A stretch of 64,000 nucleotides of DNA from Mesorhabditis belari (Eukaryota > Nematoda > Chromadorea > Rhabditida > Rhabditidae), in contig CAUEEP010000867.1 in NCBI GenBank assembly GCA_958450365.1, positions 62,001 to 126,000 on the forward strand, read 5' to 3'. The notes beneath the pieces are model-generated. The model saw only the letters and a program-made list of their open reading frames with translations, did not search any database and had not been told where the DNA came from. How positions within the stretch are numbered: the stretch's first letter is position 1; each line of letters opens with the position of its first letter. Shown here piece by piece: positions 1 through 12,100 of the stretch. The position numbers were made by a program, and so were the translations under genes.

Positions 1-3000
1 CTGAAAGCACTCCTCCACAAGATGTGATTTGATAAAGCTCGACTGCCAGATAAGGCTGACATCATGTTCTCAGAAAGTTGTTGCTCAGCGCTTGCCATTG
101 TCTAAAATTCATTGTCTTCATTGTCTAAAAGAAGTTAACTTTAAAACTGTTTAGTTAACTATTTAGTTAACTGCTTAGTTAATTGCTTAGTTAACTGCTT
201 AGTTAATTGCTTAGTTAACTGCTTAGTTAACTATTTAGTTAATTGCTTAGTTAACTGTTTAGTTAACTGTTTAGTTAACTGTTTAGTTAACTGTTTAACA
301 AATAAAAAAACCCATTCACTTTTTAGATTTATTAATTCGGAATGTAAAACTCTAGAAAAAACTGAATCTAATTTTGTTCATGGCTAATTTTGAACGAGAT
401 TTTGAACGAGTGTACTTTAGAAGCTCATAACTTTTTTCAGAGATCATATTTCTATTAACTTCTTTTATAGTTAAATAAAGAATCTTTCAAGCTTTTAGAT
501 GATATCAAATAGAGCTCAAGAAAACAAAGATTTGACTAAATTAGCTTAATCTAAAGTCCCATCTGCCATCCAAAGTGCCATCTAGACTTTAAAACCTCAT
601 AACTTTTTTCAGAGCTCATATTTCTATTAACTTCTTTTATAGTTAAATAAAGAATCTTTTAGGCTTTTAGATGATATCAAATAGAGGCCAAGAAAACAAA
701 GATTTGACTAAATTAGATTAATCCAAAGTGTCATCCGATCAATCCAATCTGAATCAATCGAATCTTGACATTTTTTTTTCGATTTTCGCTATCTTTCGTA
801 AGCTTCAAGTGTTCTTTATTCAATTATAATAAAACTTAACAATAACATCTCTCTCTAGATAACATTCTGAACCTTAAAGCCATTCGATTAATGCTTAAAT
901 TGAAGAAACAACACTGACAAACAACGTCAAAATTTACCACGGGCATCAGACGGCCTGTGATGTGACTTTGCATTTTCTGTAGAATATATTTGTTTAGTTT
1001 TTTTGAATAATATGTAAATAGATGAAGATTTAGATGATTTAGATGATTTAGATGAAGATTTTGATAGATTTAGATGATTTAGATGGTTTAGGTGAAGATT
1101 TAGATGCTTTAGATGATTTAGATGATTTAGATGAAGATTTAGATAGATTTAGATGATTTAGGTGAAGATTTAAATGATTTAAATGAAGATTTAGATGCTT
1201 TAGATGAAGATTTAAATGATTTAGATAGATTTAGATGAAGACTTAGATGATTTAGATGAAGACTTAGATAGATTTAGACGATTTAGAGGAAGATTTAGAT
1301 AGATTTGGATGATTTAGATGAAGATTTAGATGATTTAGAGGACGACTTAGATAGATTTAGACGATTTAGAGGAAGATTTAGATGCTTTAGATGAAGATTT
1401 AGATAGATTTAGATGATTTAAATGAAGATTTAGATAGATTTAGATAGATTTAGATATAGATATTCTTTAGTTTTCCATAACAGACCGGTATTTGCAGAAC
1501 GGGCTCAGTGGCTTGTCGAGACATTCCTCCACTCCCAACTCGAGTCTTGGTGGCCGGCACGGGACGACGTCTGGTCTAAAATAAGTCAAAGAAGCTATTA
1601 TCTATCTATTCATCTATCTATTGCCTATCTATTTGTCTATCTATTACCTATCATTTTCTCTATAAAACTAACCCTGAACTTCTTTAAAAAAGCGTTGTAT
1701 TTTTGGCGAAACTCGTGACTTGTGTAATTTGATCGATAGGCGTTTCCCATCAGTTTCTCGATCGCCATCCCGATATGGGGTAATCTAATAGATAAAAGGA
1801 TTTAATTAAATCTGTAATATGGAGATTAGAGATGAGATCTTAGATCTTAGCTCTTAGATCTTAGATCTTAGATCTTAGCTCTTAGATCTTAGATCTTAGA
1901 TCTTAGATCTTAGATCTTAGCTCTTAGATCTTAGATCTTAGATCTTAGCTCTTAGCTCTTAGATCTTAGCTCTTAGATCTTAGATCTTAGATCTTAGCTC
2001 TTAGCTCTTAGCTCTTAGCTCTTAGATCTTAACTCTTAGATCTTAGAAATCAAGATTTTCCTTTAACTTACTTGAAATGATATCCGGATCTCATCTTCAC
2101 TACGTCTCTCACAATGTAGTAGAGGGTATTGGGTGGGCCTTTGTCCTGAAAAGTAACCGCCTTTAGCTACAGTAGGCTAGTTAAATAGCCACAGTATCCT
2201 TCGTAGCCACCGTAGGCCTTCAGGATACTAGTTAAATAGCTGCAGTACCCTTTTTAGTCACCGTAGGCCTTTAGGATACTAGTTAGTTAGCTACAGTATC
2301 CTTCGTAGCCACCGTAGGCCTTCAGGATACTAGTTAGATAGCTACAGTACCCTTTTTAGCCACTGTAGCCCTTCAGAATACTAGTTGAATAGCTACAGTA
2401 CCCTTTTTAGCTACAGAATGTCTACAGTAGGCTAGTTGAATAGCTACAGTACTCTTTGTAGCTATAGTACTCTTTTTGGCTACAGTATGCTTCAAATAAG
2501 CTAGTTGAATAGCTACAGTATCCTTTGTAGCCACTGTAGGCATTCAGGATACTAGTTGAATAGCTACAGCATCCTTTTTAACCACTGTAGCCCTTCAGAA
2601 TACTACAGGTTACTGTCTCAATGATAAAACTAAGTATTCAAAGTCTTCAGCTCTAGATTTATCGAATTTTAACCAGTCTGAATCTCAGAAATCAGAAGCC
2701 CTACTTGTAACTCCAAAAATGATCAAGATTAAACAGAAATCTTGCCTGTCTGCCTTACCGTATTGTAGAGCTCCTCCAGTCGGCCGATGTTCAGAAATTT
2801 GTGCATGCTTACACCGTTCTCGATCAACAAACGCACGAAATCGACCCGGTCGTGAATGAGCGCCTCCATCATTGCGTTGTGTAGAGCCGCTTGAGACCAG
2901 GCCTAGAAAATTTAGGTTAAGATTTTGTCTACAACATGACCAGGAATGTTCGAGAGCCCGTAAGCTAAACCAGGAGAGCAAAAAGGCAGATCCAGTTCTA

Positions 3001-6000
3001 AGCTTGGATTCAGGATGGCTCACTGCAGGCTCTAGCTCTAGTGCCCTACTAGTGCCTCACTCTCTGTAGCAAAGCTAGCAAGCCAGGTCAGGCAAGGTCA
3101 GAGATATGTGTAAGACTGGTTAGCCCAAGCCAAGTTCAGGTCTGGCTTCTGGTGAGCCAGGCACCAAGCCGAACCAGGCCAGATGGGTTAGACCCAGGCC
3201 AAGAAGGTCAGAGCCAAGCCAGAAGGGTCAGACCCAGGCCAAGAAGGGTAAGAGTCAGGCCAAGAAGGGTAAGAGTCAGGCCAAGAAGGGTAAGAGTCAG
3301 GCCAAAAGGGGCAGAGCCAGGTAAGAAAGATCAGAGCCAGGCCAGAAAGATTAGAGCCAGGCCAGAAGGATCAGAACCAGGCCAGAAGGATCAGAGCCAT
3401 GCCAGAAGTCAGCTCCAGATGCCTGTAGTAAGTCTGAACCAGTCCAGAAGATCTATATACTGGAGCAGGGCTTAGCCCAGACAAAATGGCTTTAAATCCT
3501 AATGAAATGATGAAATTCCTGAACATACATGTTGCTGCTCGACTCCAAAGATGTCACTCTTTGCAATATCGACTCGATTCCAGGCTAGCGCCAAAGCCAA
3601 TTGATCAGGTCCCGACAAGTTCTGTCCTTTCAGCAGTGCTGTTAAAATCGCGTAGTCTACATCGTGTTTTCCGCCTTTTTCTCCTAGTCGGAATACCTAA
3701 AATTCTCAAATGAAAGCCTCAAATCACTTTAAGGGTTTACTGTACTTTTGTAAACTTGTACTTTTGTAAACTCACCGTAATCAAATCCTTTTGCTGTGCA
3801 CAGATACTCAACTCACGCAGAACTTTCTCAGCTGATCGCTCATCGAAGGCGAAAGTTCGTTGAATTAGTGAGAGGAGTTGAAGTCGGACATGTTCAGCAA
3901 AGGATCTTGATAGAACAATAGATAATAGAACAGTTTGTAGAGCTCTTTGGAGATTAGAGATCATTTGAGCCAGCCTCAGCCTGTCAGCCTCTGCCTGTCA
4001 GCCTCAGCCTGTCAGCCTCTGCCTGTCAGCCTCAGCCTGTCAGCCTCAGCCTGTCAGCCTCAGCCTGTCAGCCTAGAGATCGATCAGCCTTATCGCTATC
4101 AATTCTCTTGTACTTTGTGCTTTATCTATTCAGTTTGTACTTTATCTATTCAGTTTGTGCTTTTTCCTTTAGCAAATGCACAATTTCTCTCAGAAATGAC
4201 TGACAATCTCTAAGAAATGACTCAGAAATGAAGAAACAAGCTCTTTAACTCACCCATCCTCCAGAACATGTTGATGAGCAAAGGCTAGAAGATCCGAGGC
4301 TCGTCCTGATCCATCACAGATTACAACTGGCACTCGGGGAACACTGAAATCACTGGATTTATGTATTCTTGTGTCCTTAGGGCTTGATTTTGTCTAGGTT
4401 TCAAATACAGTAGCCTGTACTAGACTGTAGCCTGTACTAGACTGTAATTTGTACAGTCCTTGAAGCCTGTAGAGCTCTTGAAGCCTGTAGAGCTCTTGAA
4501 GCCTGTAGAGCTCTTAAACTCACTTCGTTACATAGTCAAGCACCGTGCGAATCGTGCACGCGCCACCCTCAAGAACCACTGAAACAACAGGGACCGATCG
4601 AGTGCCACCAAAGATTTTCTGCTTCTGCGCAATGTACATTTCAAGACGACGTCGCAATATGACGTCAGCTCCATACCGACCAACGGTGCCTGTAAAGTTG
4701 AAAAACTGTTTTTATCTATCTCGTTATCTAAATCTACTCTCTCTCTCTAGCTAGATCGGCTCTATAGGAAAGCGTAGAGTTTGGGCTTATAAATCATACA
4801 TCTAGAGTTCAAATTGATCTATAAATAGTACCATTGGATTCTCCATGAAATTCTGACTTGTAAATGTTTCATTTGGATGGAGTGAAAGTTCAACGGATTC
4901 CAGCAAAAACTGGTTTTAAATCTAGCTATAGCTAGATCAACTACAATAGGTTTTAGACAAATTTCTAGTCAACCATTATCAACTCCATTTCTAGCAAACC
5001 ATAGCTAGATCGGCTCTATAGGAAATCGTGGAGTTTGGGCTTATAAATCATACTTCTAGAGTTCAAATTGATCTATAAATAGTACCATTGGATTCTCCTA
5101 GAAATTCTGTCTTATAAATCTGTCATTTGGATGGAGTAAAAGTCCAACAGACTCCAAGGAAATAGGAAAGAAAAATAGAAAAGGAAAATAGAAAAGGAAA
5201 ATAGGAAAGGAAAACTGGTTTTCTAGCTATAGCTAGATCTAGCTATAGCTAGATCAGCTACAATAGGTACAAATCTCTAGCAAACCATTATCAACAAGTA
5301 GAAAATAGGAGTGTCGATTGTTGAGAACAGCTGTTCTCGATCTTGCGTGGAATGAGTGCGGATGATAGGGAACAACAATATCCTAAAAGAATACTGTAGA
5401 ATTGTTGCCTATTATCACTGTAGAATTGTTGCCTATTCTGCCTACATTCTACAATTCTACAATGCCTATTATCTAAAAGTCTATCTAACTAAATCACCAA
5501 CCTTTCCCAGTAGATCCTCTCTCTTTTTCAACAATCCCCATGACGTGATCCCAATAGTCACGATTTTTGATCTCGAGCTTGAGCCAGAACCTAGAAATTA
5601 ACAATTTCAACTGTCAGTGACAGTCAGGGGACAGTGACAGTCATCAGTGACAGTGACAGCGACAGGGACAGTGACAGCCATCAGCCACAGTCCCAGTCAT
5701 CACTCACAGTCCTTCCCCTCTCTACTTACCCTCTAGTGCAGCAGCTACTTGTCTAACCACTCCACAATCGACTCCACTAGTGATAATCCAAGCTCCAGTT
5801 GTTTTTGCTGCTTTCAATAAACCTTTTCGGAAGACTCGTGCTAGTTTTTGTTGTAAACTAAAGAAGAAATCATTGCTTTAATCAACCACAATCAATCAAT
5901 CAATCAATCACTTTCACTTACTCGAAATTCGAGACTCCCCCGTGCACGGTGATGATCAATTTTGGTGGCTGAATGCCCCAAACTTGCTCAAAAAGACCCA

Positions 6001-9000
6001 TAATATTCGCCGGATCGGTGTCAAACGAGAGACGCACGTATTGAGCTCGATACGGATGAGCGGCGCCTGGAATTCGAAAGGTTTAGGATTGGAGTTAGTT
6101 AAGAGACAAGTCTTAGTCTTAGACAAGTCTTCGTCTTAGAGAAGTCTTAGTCTTAGACAAGTCCTAAGCCTAAGCAAGGCCTAGGCTAGTCTAGATTTGG
6201 TCTAAACCAAGCTCAGACTAGTTTAGTTTCCAGTTTAGATTGAACCAGATTGATCTAAGGCTACCAGGTTACAGAATAGCACTAGGCCAGTACCACAATC
6301 TTCTCGTTTATTGGGATGATAGTCTTTAGGTTTGGCTAGACGCGAGCTAGGTTAGACTAAAGCCATTCTAGAGCTAGACTAGCCATTCTAGAGCTAGACT
6401 AGCCATTCTAGAGCTAGATTAGACTAAACCTATTCTAGAGCTAGATCAGACTAAAGCTATTCTAGAGCTAGATCAGACTAAAGCCATTCTAGAGCTAAAC
6501 TAGCCATTCTAGAGCTAGACTAGCCATTCTAGAGCTAGACTAGCCATTCTAGAGCTAGACTAGCCATTCTAGAGCTAGATTAGACTAAAGCCATTCTAGA
6601 GCCAGTCTATTGTTCTAACCAGTTTGACACAACAACTCAACCTTGAAACTCGATTTGTCCAAAAGCGTTCGTTGGCAGGCACATCGTGTGCTTCTTGATG
6701 CTCCATCTGAAAACAATTTGAACAGATTTTAACAGAACAGACAGACAGAACAGATCAAAACAGAAAAGGGTGCTTTTTAGGAAAGTACTCCCGTCTACCT
6801 ACCTCTCTCCGGAGCCGCGTTGCTTTCTGCTCGCCGGTTGCGACTTTTGCTGAAACAAATGATTTTCAATAAACAAATTCAGTCAAACCTCAACTTTTGG
6901 GGTTTTCTCAATTGATTCCTCTTCATCTTCTTCTCGCAAAATCCCTTTATCAGTGTAATCGGTTGGACACGAGAGAAAAGTTGAGGTCAAGTGTGCCAGA
7001 TCATAGTGATCCGATTGGAGACGACCACAACCACACCTGAAATGATATGATAGGCTTCAAACCAGTTAAAAATTTCAGTAATTACATCCAGCGTCAGGAT
7101 CAGAATCTGAGTCAAAACCAGAGTCACAAGGAAAAGATTTCAGTGTAGTAGAAATGGTGAGTTTAGAGTAACCAAGGTCAGCTTCAGGGCTAGAATCAGA
7201 ACCAGGATTAGGACCAGGATCAGGACCAAGAACAGGACCAGGAGCAGGGCCAGGATCAGGACCAAGAACAGGGCTAGCATCAGAACCAGGATCAAGGCCA
7301 GGATCAGAGCCAGGATCAGAGCCAGGATCAGAGCCAGGATCAGAGCCAGGATCAGAGCCAGGATCAGAGCCAGGATCAAGGCCAGGATCAGAACCAGGAT
7401 CAGAGCCAGGATCAGAGCCAGGGTCAAGGCCAGGATCAGAACCAGGATTAGGGCCAGAGTCAGAACCAGGATTAAGGCCGGGGTCAGGATCAAGGCCAGG
7501 ATCAAGGCCAGGATCAGAGCCAGGATCAGAGCCCGGGACAAGATCAGGACCAGGATCAAGGCTAGGATCAGAACCAGGATTAGGGCCAGGGTCAGGATCA
7601 GGGCCAGAATTAGGACCAGTCTTACGAACCCAAGAACTTTTTAGGATCCAGATCGACCAAACCAAGCCAATTCTCTTTAGATAGATAACTTTAAAAAGTT
7701 TTTATATGTTTGAATTTCCCAAACACTCACTTTCCAGGGTCCTTATTCGTGGGTAAAAACTTGGCGCACTCTCGTCGCAGAAACGTCTCCGTGATCCAGT
7801 GCTGTCGTTGGAGGGACTAAAGTTTTATGATTTGAGAATCTCGGGAAACAAAGTCGTAGTTTGATTAGTTTAGATTAACGTTGAAGATTACGATACAAAC
7901 CAAATCCGATCCACTCCATCGCCAGTGTTGGATAGCGGCTATTCCACCAGCTGGCACTGTATGTTGAGCCTCGCCCTCGCTCGTTGGCTTTTTGGGAAGG
8001 CTCTGAAGTTGAATTTCTTGACTTGGGCATTACTTGGAGTCTTCTAGAAGTCCTAGAAGTCCTTCTAGAAGTCCTAGAAGAGTCCTAGAAGTCCTAGAAG
8101 AGTCCTAGAAGTCCTAGAAGTCCTAGAAGAGTTCTAGAAGTCCTAGAAGAGTTCTAGAAGTCCTAGAAGAGTCCTAGAAGAGCCCTAGAAGAGTCCTAGA
8201 AGTCCTAGAAGTCCTAGAAGTCCTAGAAGAGTCCTAGAAGTCCTAGAAGAATCTACCAATACTCCTAGGAGTCCAATTGAGTAAACTTGCCTCCTGATGA
8301 ACGCCTCGATTCCCAGAACCGGCAGTGTTCGGTGAGGCATCGGCTAGAGTGATCATATCACGCCAATCATTCGTGTGAACATTTTCTGGTGGTACCAATC
8401 CTCCCCATCGACCGCTCACTGCACGACCTCGCCAACCTCCAGAGCCGATGCTGCCTAGAGATACAACATAATCTTATACTTGGATCTAGGCTACTTCTAC
8501 TTCTTCTACTTTCTCCAGAGCCTAAGCCTAAGCCTAACTCCTATGGGGGGTGCTTGAGCATCGCCAAGCGGGTGTGCCTTAGCTCCGGGAACTGGCTGAG
8601 ATCCAGAAAATGGGGGTTCAGCCTAAGCCTAAGCCTAAGCCAGCCTAAGCCAGCCTAAGCCTAAGCCTAAGCTTGCTAGTTAACCTGTCAGTAATTAAAT
8701 GAAAGGAAATGCTAACTTAGATAAACACTACAAACTTTTCCTTCAAATCCTTGATCTTTATCTTTTTGTTTTTGTGATTTGTAAAGAAATTTGATCGATT
8801 TATCAATGATTTCTTTTTAATAATATCATTTTTTTCAATGATATCATCTTTTCAATGATACTTTTCAATGATTTCTTTTCAATTTCAATGATTTTGGAAA
8901 CTGGAATGATTGGACATAATTCCAAATTGAAAAAGGATAAAAGTAGAAATTCTAAACAAAATTCCAACAGTTATTAACTTATTAAGAGTTATTAACAGTA

Positions 9001-9138
9001 AACTTCCAAAGATTTAAATCCTTTACAACATTTCTTCATCAGAAATACTGTTTTAAACTTTGGAAACTATTGATATCTCACTTTTAATAATATCCGGATC
9101 AGAGTTCGATCTGTAGAGTGTAGATGGGGGCATTTGGC
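1..9138 (-). CDS. TRPM-type cation channel, N-terminal cytosolic half (multi-exon, 3' part outside window)
   Basis: TRPM channels are tetrameric cation channels with a large N-terminal cytosolic region (SLOG-type LSDAT_euk domain plus melastatin homology repeats) before six membrane helices. Exons, 5' to 3' on the minus strand: 9138-9082, 8454-8291, 8002-7901, 7816-7731, 7036-6889, 6849-6803, 6706-6642, 6066-5922, 5857-5730, 5590-5502, 5382-5286, 4689-4524, 4343-4254, 3905-3776, 3696-3529, 2902-2759, 2145-2072, 1784-1673, 1575-1486, 976-938 and 101 to the window edge (about 747 codons). All junctions keep frame. Diagnostic motifs: [127 protein letters not shown]. The pore and membrane domain would lie left of base 1. 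The nearest nematode relatives by memory are GON-2/GTL; which paralogue this is cannot be decided. The last three exons (1575 downward) are a linker called from splice sites and open phase only. Most of the larger introns carry a private minisatellite. Confidence 0.93.
147..298. repeat. 12-bp minisatellite
   Basis: Unit CTTAGTTAACTG with A/T variants, about 12 copies. Confidence 0.9.
418..735. repeat. Two direct copies of a ~173-bp segment
   Basis: CTCATAACTTTTTTCAGAGA ... GATGATATCAAATAGAG occurs at 424 and 596 with few changes. Confidence 0.8.
1018..1466. repeat. GATTTAGAT minisatellite
   Basis: Variable units of GATGATTTAGATGAAGATTTA, in the intron between TRPM exons 1486 and 976. Confidence 0.9.
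1834..2047. repeat. 8-bp minisatellite
   Basis: Mix of TTAGATCT and TTAGCTCT, in the TRPM intron between exons 2072 and 1784. Confidence 0.9.
2160..2612. repeat. ~60-bp repeat
   Basis: Units with GCCACCGTAGGCCTTCAGGA, TACTAGTT and AATAGCTACAGTA; seven or so copies in a TRPM intron. Confidence 0.85.
3075..3425. repeat. 18-bp minisatellite
   Basis: Unit GGTCAGAGCCAGGCCAGAA and relatives, in the TRPM intron between exons 3529 and 2902. Confidence 0.85.
3964..4078. repeat. 12-bp minisatellite
   Basis: Unit GTCAGCCTCAGCCT / GTCAGCCTCTGCCT in the TRPM intron between exons 4254 and 3905. Confidence 0.85.
4752..5160. repeat. Duplicated ~250-bp intron block
   Basis: GATCGGCTCTATAGGAAAGC ... TAGTACCATTGGATTCTCC is at 4755 and again at 5008, within the intron between TRPM exons 5286 and 4689. 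Confidence 0.8.
6345..6605. repeat. 20-bp minisatellite
   Basis: Unit CCATTCTAGAGCTAGACTAG, about 12 copies, in a TRPM intron. Confidence 0.9.
7165..7625. repeat. 12-bp minisatellite
   Basis: Unit AGGATCAGAGCC, open in several frames only because of its period. It lies in the TRPM intron between exons 7731 and 7036. Confidence 0.9.
8035..8262. repeat. 9-12-bp minisatellite
   Basis: Mixture of GTCCTAGAA and GAGTCCTAGAA units in the TRPM intron between exons 8291 and 8002. Confidence 0.9.
8524..8675. repeat. Short telomere-like tract with shared element
   Basis: CCTAAGCCTAAGCCTAA at 8521 and GCCTAAGCCTAAGCCTAAGC at 8621-8672 flank TTAGCTCCGGGAACTGGCTG (8579), which is also found at 10326 and 48012. 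Confidence 0.8.
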
Positions 9139-12100
9139 CTGATAAAGAAAGAATCTATGAGCTATTAGAGATGTTGAACTTTTAAAAGTATCAGAAAACT
9201 GTCAGAGAACTGTCAGAGAACTGTCAGAGAGCTGGTATAGAGCTTTAAAACTAATATAGAAATTTAAAAGCCGTCAGAACTGTCAGAGAACTGTCAGAGA
9301 ACTGTCAGAGAGCTGGTATAGAGCTTTAAAACTAATATAGAACTTTAAAAGCTGTCAGAACAGTCAGAGAACTGTCAGAGAACTGTCAGAGACCTGTCAG
9401 AGAGCTGTCAGAGAGCTTTAAAACTAATATAGAAATTTAAAAGCCGTCAGAACTGTCAGAGAACTGTCAGAGAACTGTCAGAGAGCTGGTATAGAGCTTT
9501 AAAACTAATATAGAACTTTAAAAGCTGTCAGAACAGTCAGAGAACTGTCAGAGAACTGTCAGAGACCTGTCAGAGAGCTGTCAGAGAGCTTTAAAACTAA
9601 TATAGAACTTTAAAAACTGTCAGAGAACTGTCAGAGAGCCAGCTCTCTGACATAGAGCTTTAAAACCCTTATAAAACTGTCATCGAGCCTAAAAACTGTT
9701 ACAAAACTGTCAAAAGAGCTGTAAAAGTTAAAATCTAAACCAAAACTTTACAAAATCATCAAATTAAGGAAATTTTCCTTGAGGGATGAGTTCATGGTGA
9801 AAACGATTGCGAAATGACAGAAAAATGACTGCAAAGAGATGATCAACTTTTGCACAAAAAGATTTCTTTGAAATATGAAATAGAAAAAGAAAAGAGCAAA
9901 GGGTTTGATCAAAAATTTCGATTTATGGATTTGAAAGTGGTAAAAAGAGCCAGAACCGGTTTCACAATCAATCAAATAAACTTTAGCTGTTTGATTTAAA
10001 CGATGGATAGGTAAAGATAGATAGGTAAAGATAGATAGATCAAAATAGATAGATCAAGATAGATAGATAAAGCTAGATAGATAAAGATAGATAGATCAAG
10101 ATAAATAGATAAAGCTAGATAAACTTCTCAGGGTACTTTGTGCTAGAAAAGTTAGCAAAAGCAGCACTTAAGTGATCATTTTCTTTGTGAAATCGTTATT
10201 GCTAGAAAATGGAGATGGATTCTAACTGTCAACTTTCAGAGAAGGTCCTGGGTTGCTGAGAGGGAAAACGACAACAAACGACTGAACACGACAGCTCGAG
10301 CCTAAGCTTAAGCCTAAGCCTAATTAGCTCCGAGAACTGGCTGAGATCCAGAAAATGGGGGTTCAGCCCAAACCCAAATAGACTTAGTGCGAGGAGCTAG
10401 CCGCTAGCCTTCGCACTAAGTCCAAGCCTAAGCCTAAGCCTGAGCCTGAGCCAAGACTAAGCCTAAGCCTAAGCCTGAGTCAAGCCTAAGCCCGAGCCTA
10501 AGCCTAAGCCTAAGCCTAAGCCTAAGCCTGAGCCTGAGCCCGAGCCTGAACCAAGCCTAAGCCCAAGCCTGAGCCTGAGCCTGAGCCAAGCCTGAGCCTG
10601 AACCAAGCCTAAGCCCAAGCCTGAGCCTGAGCCTGAGCCAAGCCTGAGCCTGAACCAAGCCTAAGCCCAAGCCTGAGCCTGAGCCTGAGCCAAGCCTGAG
10701 CCTGAACCAAGCCTAAGTCTAAGCCTGAGCCTGAGCCTGAGCCAAGCCTGAGCCTGAACCAAGCCTAAGCCTGAGCCTGATCCTGAGCCTGAACCAAGCC
10801 TAAGCCTAAGCCTGAGCCTGAGCCTGAGCCAAGCCTAAGCCTGAGCCAAGCCTAAGCCTAAGCCTAAGCCTAAGCCTAAGCCTAAGCCCGAGCCTAAGCC
10901 TAAGCCTAAGCCTAAGCCTAAGCCTGAGCCTGAACCAAGCCTAAGCCTAAACCTGAGCCTGAACCAAGCCTAAGCCTAAACCTAAGCCTAAGCCAAGCCA
11001 AATGTGCATGAGAAGCTCTCGGCACTCTGGGATTTGTAAGAGCCTATCTACTAGGAACCTTTGGATAGCAAGACCTCAATCAAATACTCGAAGCAACTTG
11101 ACAAATGACAAAGAGAACGATTAACAATTCCAGACAAAATCCAGAGAAAGACCTCAAAGAGTAAAACCATTAATCATGCTAGTTCGCATTTTTCGAAGGT
11201 GACGTTCTTGATGACTTGGATGGGAGGTGATGGTCCATCCTACAGCTCTGATCTTGCACCTTCTGCTTGCTACTTATTCGATGAGCAATTGGTAAACAAA
11301 CACTTTGAAAATGGCTGAAGAAGAGGTTAAAAAATGGTTGAGAAATTGATTTTGGTTGGCAAATGGTTGACAAATTCAAAACCGAAGATTTTCTATGAAA
11401 GAGTCTTACTGGAAGTAGTGTTTTGACAGCTTTGAACACAAAATGAACCTAGAAAACAAGACTGGAACAGCGCTAGACATTGGACATTTGAATAAGGGAA
11501 AAGCTTAAGATAATGGAGTAAAAGATAAGCAAAATATAACAAAATATAACAAAATATAAGCAAAAGATAGCTAAAATCATAAATTTGGCTGTTCAACGCT
11601 GAGTTTAGAGACCAGGTGACAATGGGTGGGAAAAATCTTCGCGAAATACGAGAATGAGCCATTTTCTAAAGGATTTCTAAAGGATTTTCCCCAAAGAAAA
11701 GGGGATTTATCGCTCAATCATTCAATCATTTGAGAGCTGTTCCCAAAAAAATTCGATGTGAAGGAAAATGGGGAAATGGGGATCAATTTGTAAAAAGGGA
11801 TGGAGATTGGTGAAATTAAAGAAGAAAATGAAGAAAAAGAAGGAAAAGGATTGGACGGAAAGATTTTTGAGTCTTTTTTTTCTAAAATACATCTAAAACT
11901 ATCGTAATTAAACCGTCAACTTTCATCCGATTAGCCGAATTTTTGTATCATTGGCCGAACATCGAATTTCACATCGAATCATACCAAAATTTGGCTCATT
12001 CAGTGTAAACTGGTGATCAGATTACGGTAGTTTTAGGTGGCTTTTAGAAAACGCGGACATTTGGTCAATAAAAGGCAATAAAAGGCAATTAAAGACAATC

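Noticed and set aside
1486..1575. Alternative frames of this exon
   Set aside because: Other frames stay open too, but only phase 0 is consistent with the flanking exons (1784-1673 and 976-938).
7075..7665. Pro-Gly-Ser-Asp repeat frame that looks like a secreted repeat protein
   Set aside because: It lies inside an intron of the TRPM gene between well-supported exons and is a 12-bp minisatellite.
10296..10996. True chromosome end
   Set aside because: The hexamers are degenerate and unique sequence with exons continues on both sides.
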